NCBI RefSeq assembly: GCF_029946505.1
Contig: NZ_JARZHG010000006.1
Span: 248,001 to 312,000 of the forward strand
DNA: 64,000 nucleotides
Origin: Polyangium sp. y55x31
Lineage (GTDB): Bacteria; Myxococcota_A; Polyangia; Polyangiales; Polyangiaceae
Direction of reading: 5' to 3'
A program made the position numbers and the translations under genes. Positions 1 to 13,896 of the stretch are shown piece after piece; the stretch's first letter is position 1, and each line of letters opens with the position of its first letter. Below the pieces are notes generated by a model. That model was not told the origin of the DNA and did no database searches. It saw only the letters and a list, made by a program, of their open reading frames with translations.

Positions 1-1219
1 CCGCGGCGCTCCCGCCTCGCGCGAGCAGCGCCGCCGCGCCCTTCGATCGCTCGCTCCCGCCCGCGAGCGCGCCCACGAGCGCCTCGGGCGAGCTCTCGTC
101 GAACGCGGTGCGCGCCGTGATCTCGGCGATCGTCACGCGCGCGTCCGCCGCGCTCTCTGGCGCGTACGCCGCATCGAGCACGAGCGACAGGCATGTGGAC
201 GCGATCGGCTCGGGGAGCTTCACCTCGTACCGCGCGCCTGCCTTCTTGAAGGCGTCCTCCGGGAAGCTCACCTCGTAGAGTTTTTCCGGTGTGGCGAGGT
301 AGATCGTCTTCGGCGCGGCGCCTTGGGGCACGTCGGCCTTGGGCGGGCGCACGACGATGTCGAGCGACGTGATCGGCACCTCGCTCGCCGACGAGAACGT
401 CACGAACTCCCCGCGCCCCGGCCCCGTCTTCGCCTCGGACCACGTCGTCTCCGGATCCCCGTCCGTGAGCGTCGCGAACGCTTTTCCGACCGCGCTCGAC
501 GCCGTCCGCGCCACGAGCACCGGCACGAGCGGCCGCGGTTTGTCGCCCGAAACCAGGGTCGCCGCGAGCTTCGTCGCCTCGGCGCGCTCCTTGCCGGAGA
601 GGCTCTGCACGCTCGCGCCGCGCTTCAGCGTCATCGTCTGCGGATCGACCTCGCGCGCCGAGACGAGCGCGGGCCTGCCGCACACCGTGACGTCGTCGCG
701 CTGCTCGCCCACCACGATCCGCACGCCTTTCTCCAGCGGCTCCTCGACCAGCACGGTCGCGCGCTCCTCGCCGTGTTCGCCCTTCGCGAGGCCCGTGAAG
801 CCGGTCCAGAGCGTGATCGGCGCGTCGCCTTTGCCCGCGAGCGGCGCCGCGAGCAGCGCCACGAAGCTCGCGCCGCCCGTGCCTCCGCCGGCGACGACAC
901 GCACGACCTGCCTTCCGCCCACGAGCGTCCTCGTTTCGAGCTTCGCGCCCTTCGCGACGAGATCGAGCGCCCCCGCGGGAAGCTCGATCGTCGTGCCCGA
1001 CTCGGCGTTGCAGTCGGATTCCTTCGCGCAGACGCGCGCGACGATGCCTGCCTTCGACGCGCGCACGGCGAGCGCCTGCTGGCCGGCGACGGCCGGAGCG
1101 ACGATCGAATCCTTGGAGCTCGTCGAATCGGGCGCGGCCTCGGACGTCGCGAGGACGAACGTGCCGGTGGCGAGGGTGGCGAGGGCGGGGAGCGCAGTGC
1201 GGAGCCGCATGGCCCGCAT
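1..1219 (-). CDS. Secreted protein with discoidin-like domain, 3' end outside the window
   Basis: The frame is open from the ATG at 1217-1219 to the window edge, so the C-terminus is missing. A second in-frame ATG lies three codons later. The first ~25 residues form a signal peptide (Arg start, hydrophobic LPALATLATG stretch, Ala-rich end). Residues ~240-385 contain a stretch like FATLTDGDPETTWSEA followed by alternating strands, which resembles the F5/8 type C or NADase-type glycan-binding fold. The Ala-rich end near the window edge could be the start of a helical-repeat domain. It lies 37 bases after the next upstream gene on the same strand, so the two may be co-transcribed. The function is unknown; secretion is likely and the binding-domain call is tentative. 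Confidence 0.65.
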   Translation of the reverse strand, partial: MRAMRLRTALPALATLATGTFVLATSEAAPDSTSSKDSIVAPAVAGQQALAVRASKAGIVARVCAKESDCNAESGTTIELPAGALDLVAKGAKLETRTLVGGRQVVRVVAGGGTGGASFVALLAAPLAGKGDAPITLWTGFTGLAKGEHGEERATVLVEEPLEKGVRIVVGEQRDDVTVCGRPALVSAREVDPQTMTLKRGASVQSLSGKERAEATKLAATLVSGDKPRPLVPVLVARTASSAVGKAFATLTDGDPETTWSEAKTGPGRGEFVTFSSASEVPITSLDIVVRPPKADVPQGAAPKTIYLATPEKLYEVSFPEDAFKKAGARYEVKLPEPIASTCLSLVLDAAYAPESAADARVTIAEITARTAFDESSPEALVGALAGGSERSKGAAALLARGGSAA

Positions 1220-1256
1220 CCTTGCCGTGATGGGGCCAGCGCTGCAACGGCCGAGG

Positions 1257-2300
1257 TTATTTCGGCACTTCGCTCGACGGGATCCAGAAGCCTCCGTCGT
1301 CCGGCGGGACGATCCCGAGGTGCTTCGGCAGGACGTTCGTCCAGCCCGCGACGGTCTCGAGCACGTAGACCTCGGCGTCCGCCTCGATCACGCCGATCGG
1401 CTTCGCCTTGTCGTCGCGCTTCGCGCGGATCGGGATCTCCTTCGTGGTACGCACGAGCGGCGGGGGCTTGTCGAACGTGAGCTGCGCGCCGGCGATCTGC
1501 GTCGTGGGCGGCACGTACTGGTCCATCATTTCGCCCTTCTTCAGAGGCTCGAGATCACGCAGGCGCGCCCACGCGTCGATGGTGAGATCGCTGCGCGACA
1601 TCACGTGCACGAAGCCGAGCTTCATCTCCGTGCTCCAGAAGAGCTGCCCCGCGCCCTCCATCATGTCGAGCGAGAGGACCACGTCGCCGTTCGGCTTGTC
1701 GAAGAGCTCGACCTTCTGCTTTTTCGTCATGTACCCGCGGCCGTTGCCCGGGACCTCGAACGGCGTCACCGTGCCCTTCGCGAGCGCGAACGCGTCACAC
1801 GGCGCCGTCGCGCGTACGGTCTGGTTCAGCGTGCCGCCGACCGGGATCTCCACGGTGAGCGAGTTCTGGCTGGCCTTGACGAGCTTCACCTTCTGCGCGC
1901 TCGCGATCCAGACATGGCCGCCGTAGACCGAGATGTCGCGCGTCGTGAAGAGCGAGATGTCCGCGGGCGCGGCGTACCCTTCGAGCCGCAACGCGCCGCT
2001 GCCCGCCGAGGTCACGAGCCGCGCTCGACCCGCCGCGGGGTCGAACGGGATCTCGCTGAGCGTCATCGGGATGTACGCGCCGGTCAGCGTGGCGATGAGG
2101 TTGCCGCCGCTCGGCGCGTCGAAGAGCTTGGTGTTCTTGGAGGGAGGGTAGGTGCCTTTGATCGAGCAGGTGGGCGCCGTGACCGTGGGTTCCGCCGAAG
2201 CCTGCGCCTCGTCCGCGTGAGCCGCGGGCGCGCCGCCGAGCCCGGCGAGGAGCCAGAGACCGACGAGAGCCCCGCCGCATGCTAAGAATCCGCGCTTCAT
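1257..2300 (-). CDS. Secreted protein of unknown function with SH3-like C-terminus
   Basis: This is a 347-residue protein. The ATG at 2298-2300 is preceded by GGGGAG at good spacing. Residues 1-30 are a signal peptide ending in an AHA-type cleavage site. The body is made of several beta-rich segments, and the last ~70 residues (IPIRAKRDDKAKPIGVIEAD and onward, with AGWTNVLP) look like a bacterial SH3-type module. Similar short motifs around residues 60 and 200 (FDAPSGGNLIATL, LFDKPNGDVVLSL) suggest that the protein contains several such repeats. It is probably periplasmic or outer-surface. It is transcribed toward the partial gene at the window edge. I do not recognise a named family. Confidence 0.7.
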   Translation of the reverse strand: MKRGFLACGGALVGLWLLAGLGGAPAAHADEAQASAEPTVTAPTCSIKGTYPPSKNTKLFDAPSGGNLIATLTGAYIPMTLSEIPFDPAAGRARLVTSAGSGALRLEGYAAPADISLFTTRDISVYGGHVWIASAQKVKLVKASQNSLTVEIPVGGTLNQTVRATAPCDAFALAKGTVTPFEVPGNGRGYMTKKQKVELFDKPNGDVVLSLDMMEGAGQLFWSTEMKLGFVHVMSRSDLTIDAWARLRDLEPLKKGEMMDQYVPPTTQIAGAQLTFDKPPPLVRTTKEIPIRAKRDDKAKPIGVIEADAEVYVLETVAGWTNVLPKHLGIVPPDDGGFWIPSSEVPK

Positions 2301-2372
2301 GTCCGTCTCCCCAGAGCGAGTTTATCCAAGTCGGATGCAGGGAATGACACGAAGGACGCAACCGAGCGAAGG

Positions 2373-3281
2373 ATGATGCAATCCGTCGAGCTTTCGTTCG
2401 CTTCCCCACGGAAGCTGCCCAAACCCAAGGATCTCCGCGGAAATGTGGTGGTCCTGGACATCGCCTTCGCCTCGGAGGCGGGGGGCAAGAGCTTCGAAAC
2501 GGTGACGTTGCCCTTCATCGAGGCGCTCGGATCGCGGCTCCGTGCCTGGGTCGATCACCACGACAGCTTGCACCACGCGCGTTATGCCGAGGACGCTCGA
2601 TTCGTGCTCTCCACGAAGGCCGAGCACGGCGCCTGTCCGGAGATGATCACGCCCGAGATCGTCGCGCGCGCCGGCCGCATCGACACGCTCGTCTGCCACG
2701 TGGATTTCGACGGCCTGGCGAGCGGCGCCAAGTGGCTGCGCGGCGGCGAGGAGCCGTATCCGGGCTGCGACGCGGACGCGCGGGCGATCGACACGCGGAT
2801 CGGCACGCCGGGCCCGATCGCACAGCGCATCGATCGGGCGCTCCGCGCGCGGCCGCGGGATCACGCGCTTTTCGGGCTCATCGTGCGGCACCTCTCGACG
2901 GGGCTCTCGGATACCTCGCTCTGGCAGCCGATCGACGCCGCCGGCGCGGAGCTCGCGCCGCTCGAAGCCGAGTCGCGAAGGCTCGCGAAGGCGTTCGAAC
3001 GGATCGAGCCGAGCATCGTGCTCGTCGACGCGACGACGCGGAGAGGTCCCTACGATAAGACTCTTCTGCTGCTCGTGGGTCAGGAGCGAGCGAGCGTGTC
3101 GGCCGTGATCGACGGGGACAACGTCACGTTCGCGGCCGCGTTCGACAGCGGCATCAATTTCCTGGAGAAGTTCGGGATCTCCGGCGGCATGCCGACCGTC
3201 GTGTCGATCCACCGATCGAAGCTCGCCTCCGCGCTCGAAGCGCTCGGCGTCAAGCCCACGGAAGCGTCGCGCTTCGCCTAG
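2373..3281 (+). CDS. DHH-like phosphoesterase with permuted motif order
   Basis: This is a 302-residue soluble protein starting at ATG 2373 or 2376, just after GAAGG. It carries the two signatures of the DHH phosphoesterase superfamily but in reverse order: a strand with Asp (VVVLDIAF, D29), then D61-H62-H63 (WVDHHDS), and only later the HxDxDG motif (CHVDFDGLASG, H109/D111/D113). In RecJ, GdpP and NrnA the HxDxD motif comes first. The C-terminal half (LVDATTRRGPYDKTLLLL, then DGDNVTFAAAFDSG) could be the nucleotide-binding lobe. Enzymes of this superfamily hydrolyse phosphodiesters with Mn ions; the substrate cannot be predicted. The gene stands alone between oppositely oriented neighbours. 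Confidence 0.6.
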   Translation: MMQSVELSFASPRKLPKPKDLRGNVVVLDIAFASEAGGKSFETVTLPFIEALGSRLRAWVDHHDSLHHARYAEDARFVLSTKAEHGACPEMITPEIVARAGRIDTLVCHVDFDGLASGAKWLRGGEEPYPGCDADARAIDTRIGTPGPIAQRIDRALRARPRDHALFGLIVRHLSTGLSDTSLWQPIDAAGAELAPLEAESRRLAKAFERIEPSIVLVDATTRRGPYDKTLLLLVGQERASVSAVIDGDNVTFAAAFDSGINFLEKFGISGGMPTVVSIHRSKLASALEALGVKPTEASRFA

Positions 3282-4192
3282 ATCGCAAGGAGCGCCGCGC
3301 CGATCACGCCCGCGCTGTCGCCGAGCGCGTTCTTCAGGATCGGCGTGCGGAGCTCGTCGTTGAAGACGAGCGCGGCCACGCGATCACGGCCCTCGTCGTA
3401 GAGAAGGTTCAGGTTCGAAAGACCGCCGCCGAGCACGATCGCGGTCGGGTCGACGATGTCGATCACGTTGGCGAGGCCGCGGGCGAACGCGTCCAGGAAA
3501 CCGTCGATCGCGGCCGCGGCATGAGGATCTTCGGCGCGGCGCGCGGCGATCTCGGAGGCCGAGAGCGAGCGGCCCGCGCGGCGCGCGAAGTCCGCCTCGA
3601 CGGCGGGTCCGCTCGCGAAAAGCTCCAGGCAGCCGCGATGCCCGCAGTAACAGACGGGCCCGCGGTCGGGGAACACGGCGTGGTGGCCCCACTCGCCGGC
3701 GATGCCGTGTTCGCCCGGCCAAACCTGCCCGCGGAGGACGAGGGCGCCGCCGACGCCGGTCCCGAGGATCACGCCGAAGACGACGCCGCCCACGTGCGCC
3801 GAGGCCGCGCCGAGCCGCGCCTCGGCGAGCGCGAAGCAGTTCGCGTCGTTGTCGAAGGCGATGGATCGATCGAGCAGGCGCTCGAGATCCGTGCGGAAAG
3901 GGCGGCCGTTGAGGCAGGTCGTGTTCGAGTTTTTCACGAGGCCCGCCCGCGTCACGCCGCCCGGCATGCCCACGCCGAGCGGGATCGTCTTCGCGTCGAG
4001 GCCCGCCTCCGAGGCGACGTCGCGCACGAGCGTCGCGACCGCATCGAGGATGCCCTCGTAACCACGCTCGCGCGGCGTGGGGATGCGGCGGCGGAGATCC
4101 ACGGACGGCGCCTCTTTCTCCGCCCCGCGGAGCACGACGGCCTCGATCTTCGTGCCGCCCAGATCGACCCCGATCGCGATCGGCTGGCGCAT
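3278..4192 (-). CDS. ROK-family sugar kinase (glucokinase-like)
   Basis: This 304-residue protein is predicted to phosphorylate a hexose with ATP in the cytoplasm. The N-terminal phosphate-binding motif GVDLGGTKIEA and the ROK zinc motif CYCGHRGCLE, preceded by GEWGHH, are intact. The catalytic Asp lies in AFDNDANCFALAE, and GTGVGGALVLRG and VLGGGLSN are the remaining ATP-fold motifs. The start is ATG 4190-4192; an in-frame ATG 12 codons upstream (4228) is also possible. The very long upstream extension of the same frame is non-coding. Its stop overlaps the 3' end of the convergent DHH-like gene by four bases. A divergent MFS carrier begins 81 bases away, so uptake and phosphorylation of one sugar is a reasonable inference. 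The ROK family also includes fructokinases and N-acetylmannosamine kinases. Confidence 0.9.
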   Translation of the reverse strand: MRQPIAIGVDLGGTKIEAVVLRGAEKEAPSVDLRRRIPTPRERGYEGILDAVATLVRDVASEAGLDAKTIPLGVGMPGGVTRAGLVKNSNTTCLNGRPFRTDLERLLDRSIAFDNDANCFALAEARLGAASAHVGGVVFGVILGTGVGGALVLRGQVWPGEHGIAGEWGHHAVFPDRGPVCYCGHRGCLELFASGPAVEADFARRAGRSLSASEIAARRAEDPHAAAAIDGFLDAFARGLANVIDIVDPTAIVLGGGLSNLNLLYDEGRDRVAALVFNDELRTPILKNALGDSAGVIGAALLAI

Positions 4193-4273
4193 GTCGAGGG
4201 TGTACTCGCGAGGGCGCGCCGCGTCCATGAGAGCACCCGAGGATGCGTGATCCGTGCGAGGATCCTGCCGCCC

Positions 4274-8818
<4,545 letters not shown>

Positions 8819-8881
8819 TCACGTTTCCGTCGGGAAGCTCTCTCCGGTTGCCGCGCCTTCCGGTGACCGCGATACTCGGGC

Positions 8882-10486
8882 ATGCTCGAAGACGTCGACG
8901 TCGCGATCGTGGGGGCGGGCCCCGTGGGCACGCTGATGGCCAATTTGCTCGGCAGGTACGGGCTCCGCGTGGCCGTGCTCGAACGCGAGACCACGCCCCA
9001 CGGCACCCCGCGCGCATTCTCCTGCGACGACGAGGCGATGCGTGTCTATCAGCAGGCCGGGCTCGATCGCGAGCTCGCGCAGACGATGTACGCCTGCCCG
9101 GAGGCCGAGTTCACCGACGGAAGCGGGCGCGCCTTCGCGAAGCTCGTCTTCCGCGGGCTCGATTTCGGCAATGGTTTTCCGGCGCTGAACTTCTTTGACC
9201 AGCCCACGCTGGAGGCCATTTTACGGCGCGGGCTCGCGCGATTCGCGAACGTGTCTTCGTATCTCGGGCACGAGGTCCTCGCGATCGACGAGGACGCGGA
9301 GCGGACGCGGCTCCGGGTGCGGGCTCCGAGCGGAGAAAGCCACGAAGTGCGGGCGCGTTACGTGCTCGGATGCGACGGGCGCAAGAGCACGGTTCGCAAG
9401 CTCTCGGGCATCCCTTACGAGGGCCGAAGGTACGAGGAGCCGTGGATCGCCATTTCCGGCGTGATGGACGAGATCCCGGACACGATGCCGCTCGCGCGTT
9501 TCGTCTGCGACCCGGCGCGGCCAGGCTTCGTGGCGCGCGGGACGGAGAACCAGTGCCGCCTGGAATTCATGCTGCAGGCGGGCGAGACGCGCGAATCCAT
9601 CGAAAAGCCCGAGTCGGTCGCGCGGCTGATCGCGCCGTACGTGGATCCCGCGAAGATCAGAATTCAGCGAGCGAGCGTGTACACGTTCGAGGCGAAGACA
9701 GCGGCGCAATGGCGCAAAGGCCGGGTTTTCCTCCTGGGAGACGCGGCGCACACGATGCCGCCGTTCATGGGGCAAGGGCTCGTGTCGGGGCTCCGGGACG
9801 CGGCGAACCTCGCGTGGAAGCTCGCGCTTTGCGCCTCGGGGCGCGCGAGCGAGCGGCTGCTCGATACGTACGAACAGGAGCGGCGGCCGCACCTGCTCGC
9901 GATGACCGAAATCAGCATCCGGCTCGGGCACGTCTTTCTGGTGCGCGACGCGCGCGCGGCGGCGGTGCGAGACGCCGTGTTTCGCGGGCTCGATCGGGTC
10001 GGACGGGTGCGCCGATTCATCCGGAACATGGAGTTCAAGCCGAAGCCCGTGTGCGACGAGGGAATGATGCGAGGCGGGCGGCGCCGGCGCGGGCGGTTCG
10101 ACGGCGCCCCGGGCGTGGCCCCGCGTTACCCGGAAGGGACGTATTTCCCGCAGCCGTTCGTGCGTGACGCCGCGGGCGCGCGTATCCGGCTCGACGACGC
10201 GCTCGGGATGGGATTCGCCGTGCTCGGTTTCGGAATGGATCCACGCGAGGTGGTCCGAGACGAACCTTTCTGGGAGAGGCTCGGGGCGCGGTTTTTCCGG
10301 GTCCTTCCCGCGGGGAGCGAGGGCCACGAAGGCGCGCTCGTCGACGAGGACGGCGCGCTCGAACGATGGTTTGTCCGGTACGAGGCCGCGCTCGCGATCG
10401 TGCGGCCCGATCGTCATGTTTTCGGAGGGTTTTCCCGCGCGGACGCGGCGCAGGCCGAGCGCGAGCTGCACCGGGCCCTCGCCTGA
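8882..10486 (+). CDS. FAD-dependent aromatic monooxygenase, MhpA-like
   Basis: The 534-residue protein is a class A flavoprotein hydroxylase. It has the dinucleotide motif VAIVGAGPVGTLMAN at residues 7-21, the DG motif YVLGCDGRKSTVR that helps bind NAD(P)H, and the second FAD motif FLLGDAAHTMPPFMGQG. This set matches 3-(3-hydroxyphenyl)propionate hydroxylase and related phenol hydroxylases, which insert one oxygen into an aromatic ring. The C-terminal ~150 residues form the thioredoxin-like cap typical of the group. No ring-cleavage dioxygenase lies nearby, so a tailoring role in secondary metabolism is as likely as aromatic catabolism. Confidence 0.9.
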   Translation: MLEDVDVAIVGAGPVGTLMANLLGRYGLRVAVLERETTPHGTPRAFSCDDEAMRVYQQAGLDRELAQTMYACPEAEFTDGSGRAFAKLVFRGLDFGNGFPALNFFDQPTLEAILRRGLARFANVSSYLGHEVLAIDEDAERTRLRVRAPSGESHEVRARYVLGCDGRKSTVRKLSGIPYEGRRYEEPWIAISGVMDEIPDTMPLARFVCDPARPGFVARGTENQCRLEFMLQAGETRESIEKPESVARLIAPYVDPAKIRIQRASVYTFEAKTAAQWRKGRVFLLGDAAHTMPPFMGQGLVSGLRDAANLAWKLALCASGRASERLLDTYEQERRPHLLAMTEISIRLGHVFLVRDARAAAVRDAVFRGLDRVGRVRRFIRNMEFKPKPVCDEGMMRGGRRRRGRFDGAPGVAPRYPEGTYFPQPFVRDAAGARIRLDDALGMGFAVLGFGMDPREVVRDEPFWERLGARFFRVLPAGSEGHEGALVDEDGALERWFVRYEAALAIVRPDRHVFGGFSRADAAQAERELHRALA

Positions 10487-10487
10487 T

Positions 10488-10937
10488 TCAGCCGCCCCAG
10501 CGGCGCGTCGTCATGGGCATGGGTTGCCCGGTCTCGAGCAGCGTCTTCAGGCTCGAAAGAATGGCCGGCCAGCCCGCGGTCAGGCGCCCGTATTGCTCCG
10601 AATCGGTGTCGAGGCCGGCGTGCGTGACGGTGAGCCGCACGGCGCCGAAGACCTCCTGGATCTCGAAGGTGACGACCGAGGCTTTCGTCGGTGGATTGAA
10701 TCCTCCCCACGTGACGACGAGGCGCCGCGGCGGATCGGATTCGAGGACCGCGCCGGCGACCTTCACCGTCCCGTCGTCGTAATCCTGGTGCGACCATTCC
10801 GAGCCGACCTTCCAGTCCGAGACGTTCTTGCTCCGGCCCCAGTAGAGCTTCGTCGCTTCGCCGTCGATCAGCGCATTCCAGACCCTCTCGGGCGTCGTCT
10901 GGATGTACGTCACGTACACGAACTCGGGCTTGCTCAT
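10488..10937 (-). CDS. SRPBCC (AHSA1-like) protein
   Basis: This 149-residue protein has the START/SRPBCC helix-grip fold: IQTTPERVWNALIDGEA at the start, a strand set around WSHQDYDDGTVKVAGAVLE, and RLVVTWGG with LTVTHAGLD toward the end. Members of this group bind small hydrophobic ligands. Its ATG overlaps the stop of the upstream ArsR-type regulator (ATGA), so the two are one translationally coupled operon. The ArsR-SRPBCC pairing is widespread, and the regulator is expected to control both genes. The ligand is unknown. Confidence 0.88.
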   Translation of the reverse strand: MSKPEFVYVTYIQTTPERVWNALIDGEATKLYWGRSKNVSDWKVGSEWSHQDYDDGTVKVAGAVLESDPPRRLVVTWGGFNPPTKASVVTFEIQEVFGAVRLTVTHAGLDTDSEQYGRLTAGWPAILSSLKTLLETGQPMPMTTRRWGG

Positions 10938-11248
10938 GAATCCTCCAGCTTCGTCTTGAGGTCGTGCAGCGCGCGCAGGCGCTGCTGCTCGAATTTGCCG
11001 ATCCAGCGCTCGTAGATCTCGTGCAGGGGCACGGGATTCAGGTAATGGAGCTTCTCCCGCCCGCGCCAGACGACCGTGACGAGGTTCGCCTCTTCGAGGA
11101 CGAGCAAATGCTTCGTCACCGCCTGGCGCGTCATGTCGAGGTGCTCGCAGAGCTCCCCGAGCGTGCGCCCATTCTCCGCGTGCAAAAGGTCCAGAAGCCG
11201 GCGACGGCTCTTGTCGGCGAGCGCCTTGAAGACCCGGTCCATGCTCAT
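10934..11248 (-). CDS. ArsR-family transcriptional regulator
   Basis: A ~104-residue winged-helix repressor with FKALADKSRRRLLDLL, the helix-turn-helix TLGELCEHLDMTRQAVTKHL and the wing LVTVVWRGREKLHYLNP. No metal-binding Cys motif is present, which fits the ArsR subgroup linked to SRPBCC proteins rather than arsenic sensors. The start is ATG 11248 or the in-frame ATG 11242. A TTG further upstream is rejected because it lies next to the palindromic operator. The gene is first in a two-gene operon and is probably autoregulated. Confidence 0.88.
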   Translation of the reverse strand: MSMDRVFKALADKSRRRLLDLLHAENGRTLGELCEHLDMTRQAVTKHLLVLEEANLVTVVWRGREKLHYLNPVPLHEIYERWIGKFEQQRLRALHDLKTKLEDS

Positions 11249-11262
11249 GGCGTGGAGAGAAT

Positions 11263-11282
11263 ATGCAACCGTTTGGTTGCAT
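11263..11282 (-). promoter_or_regulatory. Palindromic operator before the ArsR gene
   Basis: ATGCAACC-GTTT-GGTTGCAT is a perfect 8-bp inverted repeat with a 4-bp spacer, 15 bases upstream of the ArsR start. Its size and position fit an autoregulatory ArsR-type operator. Confidence 0.65.
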
Positions 11283-11296
11283 GTCAAGGAAGACGA

Positions 11297-11325
11297 ACGG
11301 CCGCAGGGGGTTGTCCTGCGGCCGT
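11297..11325 (-). terminator. Hairpin downstream of icd
   Basis: Perfect 11-bp stem (11297-11307 with 11315-11325) around a 7-base loop, 36 bases past the icd stop. It also lies behind the ArsR promoter, so it would separate the two minus-strand units. It has no T-run. Confidence 0.6.
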
Positions 11326-11360
11326 CCGGCGCGCCTTCGATGCGAGGCGCCTACGTGCTC

Positions 11361-12755
11361 TCAGCCCATGTGCGCGATGATCGCGTCACCGAACTCGGAG
11401 CACTTCACTTCCTTCGCGCCCTCCATGAGGCGAGCGAAGTCGTAGGTCACGGTCTTCGCGCCGATCGCGCCGTCCATGCCCTTGTTGATGAGCTCCGCGG
11501 CCTCGACCCAGCCCATGTGCCGCAGCATCATCTCGCCCGAGAGGATGACCGAGCCCGGGTTCACCTTGTCGAGGTTCGCGTACTTCGGCGCCGTGCCGTG
11601 CGTGGCCTCGAAGACCGCGTGGCCCGTCACGTAGTTGATGTTGCCGCCCGGCGCGATGCCGATGCCGCCGATCTGCGCCGCGAGCGCGTCCGACAGGTAA
11701 TCGCCGTTGAGGTTCAACGTCGCGATCACGTCGAAATCACGCGGCCGCGTCAGCACCTGCTGCAGCGTGATGTCCGCGATCGAATCCTTGACGCGGAGCA
11801 TCTTCTTCCACTTGCCGTTGCCGTGCGTGTCCCAGAGCTTGAGCGCCTCCTCGACCTCGGCGCGGAACTCGGCCTGCATGTCCGCCGGCGCCATGTCGTA
11901 GCCGGGCTCGATCTCCTTGGCGTTCTGCTCGACCGTGAGCTCCGGGTTCTTCTCCTTGTTCCCGAGGATCCACGTCTCGCGCTCGGTCACCACCTTGTCG
12001 CGGAAGTCGTGCTGCGCGAGGGCATAACCCCACGCCTTGAACGCGCCTTCCGTGAACTTCATGATGTTGCCCTTGTGCACGAACGTGACGCTCTTCCGGT
12101 TGTACCGGAGCGCGTACTCGATCGCCGCACGCACGAGGCGCTCGGTGCCCTCGCGGCTCACCGGCTTGATGCCGATGCCGCTCGTCCCCGGGAAGCGGAT
12201 CTTCTTCACCCCCATTTCCTTCTGGAGGAAGTCGATCACCTTCTTCGCCTCGGGGCTCTCGGCCTCCCACTCGATGCCGGCGTAGATGTCCTCCGTGTTC
12301 TCGCGGAAGATCACCATGTCGACCGCGCCCGGATCCTTCACCGGCGAAGGAACGCCCTTGTACCAGCGCACCGGGCGCAGGCAGACGTAAAGGTCGAGCA
12401 TCTGCCGCAGGGCCACGTTCAACGAACGGATGCCCTTGCCGATCGGGGTCGTCAGCGGGCCCTTGATGCCCACGAGGTACTGGCGATACGCCTCCACCGT
12501 GCCCTGGGGGAGCCACTCGCCGAACGTGTTGAACGCCTTCTCGCCCGCGTACACCTCGTACCAGGCGATCTTCCTCTTGCCGCCGTACGCCTTCTCCACG
12601 GCCGCATCGAGCACGCGCTGGCTCGCCCGCCAGATGTCGGGGCCGGTGCCATCGCCTTCGATGAACGGGATGATGGGTTGGTCCGGCACCTGGAGCTGGC
12701 CGGACGCGGACATCGTGATCGCTTCGCCCGCAGTGGGCTTCGGGAACTCGCGCAT
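11361..12755 (-). CDS. icd: NADP-dependent isocitrate dehydrogenase
   Basis: A 464-residue TCA-cycle enzyme converting isocitrate to 2-oxoglutarate. It begins [15 protein letters not shown] and carries the substrate-binding [15 protein letters not shown] segment, the [14 protein letters not shown] motif, the catalytic [13 protein letters not shown] segment, [19 protein letters not shown] and the cofactor loop [15 protein letters not shown]. These match the homodimeric E. coli-type enzyme, slightly longer than its 416 residues. An alternative ATG (MSASGQLQ) lies 14 codons downstream. A hairpin follows the gene. Confidence 0.95.
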   Translation of the reverse strand: MREFPKPTAGEAITMSASGQLQVPDQPIIPFIEGDGTGPDIWRASQRVLDAAVEKAYGGKRKIAWYEVYAGEKAFNTFGEWLPQGTVEAYRQYLVGIKGPLTTPIGKGIRSLNVALRQMLDLYVCLRPVRWYKGVPSPVKDPGAVDMVIFRENTEDIYAGIEWEAESPEAKKVIDFLQKEMGVKKIRFPGTSGIGIKPVSREGTERLVRAAIEYALRYNRKSVTFVHKGNIMKFTEGAFKAWGYALAQHDFRDKVVTERETWILGNKEKNPELTVEQNAKEIEPGYDMAPADMQAEFRAEVEEALKLWDTHGNGKWKKMLRVKDSIADITLQQVLTRPRDFDVIATLNLNGDYLSDALAAQIGGIGIAPGGNINYVTGHAVFEATHGTAPKYANLDKVNPGSVILSGEMMLRHMGWVEAAELINKGMDGAIGAKTVTYDFARLMEGAKEVKCSEFGDAIIAHMG

Positions 12756-12859
12756 GGCGGCGCAATAAACCAGGGCGACGGCTGCCGCAACGGGGACGGA
12801 CGCTCTCGGGTGATTCGCCCGCGGACCCGCGGCCGCTCTTGTGCTACGTCGTGCCCAGC

Positions 12860-13876
12860 ATGCGCTCTCGTCAAAGGCTCGTCGCTCTTGGTCTCGTGCT
12901 CGCCGCCGCCCTCGCCCAGCAGCCGGCCGAAGCCATCGTGGTCGAGCGAATCGTCGCGGTCGTCGGCGACGACCCGATCCTGCTCTCCGATCTCCGCGCC
13001 CGCGCCAAGCCCTTCCTCCTGCAGGTCCAGCAGCGCGTGCGCCCCGGCGCCGAGCAAGCGGCCGCGGAATCGCAGGTCTTCAAGGACACGCTCGAGGTGA
13101 TGATCGATCAGAGGCTCGAAGCGCAGGCCGCCGAGCGCGCGGGGATCACGGTCACGCCCGACGAGGTCGAGAACGCCTTCCGCAACATCGCGAGCGCCCA
13201 GGGCATCACGTCGGCCGAGCTCTTCCGCGAGGCGAAGGCGCGCTCGGGCCTGACGGAGCAGGAATACCGCGACGAGATCCGGCGGCAGATCCTCGAAGGC
13301 AAGATGCTGCAGCTCCGCGTGAAGGGGCGCGTGCGCATCACCGAGGACGACGTGAAGGCGATGTACGAGCGCACGCTGCGCGAGGAGCGCAAGCGCCGCG
13401 ACTACCGCGCGTCGTGGATCGTGCTGCAGGTCATGCCGGGATCGAGCCCGGAGGCGATCGCCGAGCGGAAGAAGCTCGCGGCCGAGCTCGTTTCGCGGGC
13501 CCGGGCCGGCGAGGACTTCGCGGCGCTCGCGCGCGCCTACTCGGACGAGGCGAACACGCGCGACACGGGCGGCGATCTCGGGATCCGCGCCCCGGCGGGC
13601 TCGCCGCAGGCCCAGCAGGGCCAGCGCCCGGCGCTCGCGCCCGTGTTCGAGAACGCGGTGCTGCCGCTCGAACCCGGTCAGGTGAGCGACGTGGTCGAGA
13701 TGGAGAAGGGCCTCGTGATCATGAAGCTCGTCTCGCGCCAGCCCTCCCGATACACGACGTACGAGGCGGCGAAGGGCGAGATGGTGCAGCGCCTGCAGAC
13801 GGAGATCCTCGAGAAGGCCAAGCGCAAGTGGCTCGACGAGCTGAAGAAGCGCACGCATCTCGACGTGCGTTTGTAG
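12860..13876 (+). CDS. SurA-like periplasmic peptidyl-prolyl isomerase
   Basis: This ~338-residue secreted chaperone likely helps outer-membrane proteins fold. ATG 12860 gives a clean signal peptide ([19 protein letters not shown]); the TTG seven codons earlier is unlikely. The N-terminal SurA region ([19 protein letters not shown]) is followed by a helical domain and one parvulin domain (~residues 180-300: [22 protein letters not shown], then [21 protein letters not shown]). E. coli SurA has two parvulin domains; here only one is visible. A hairpin between this gene and the convergent SPFH gene probably terminates both. Confidence 0.88.
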   Translation: MRSRQRLVALGLVLAAALAQQPAEAIVVERIVAVVGDDPILLSDLRARAKPFLLQVQQRVRPGAEQAAAESQVFKDTLEVMIDQRLEAQAAERAGITVTPDEVENAFRNIASAQGITSAELFREAKARSGLTEQEYRDEIRRQILEGKMLQLRVKGRVRITEDDVKAMYERTLREERKRRDYRASWIVLQVMPGSSPEAIAERKKLAAELVSRARAGEDFAALARAYSDEANTRDTGGDLGIRAPAGSPQAQQGQRPALAPVFENAVLPLEPGQVSDVVEMEKGLVIMKLVSRQPSRYTTYEAAKGEMVQRLQTEILEKAKRKWLDELKKRTHLDVRL

Positions 13877-13896
13877 TTCGACTCCCTCACCCCCAA

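Noticed and set aside
339-2285. Long plus-strand open frame opposite the two secreted-protein genes
   Set aside because: Composition is Arg/Ala-rich as expected for antisense of GC-biased genes, and the minus strand has signal peptides and recognisable motifs.
12839-12859. TTG start for the SurA-like protein
   Set aside because: ATG 12860 gives a normal signal peptide; the TTG would add seven residues ahead of it.
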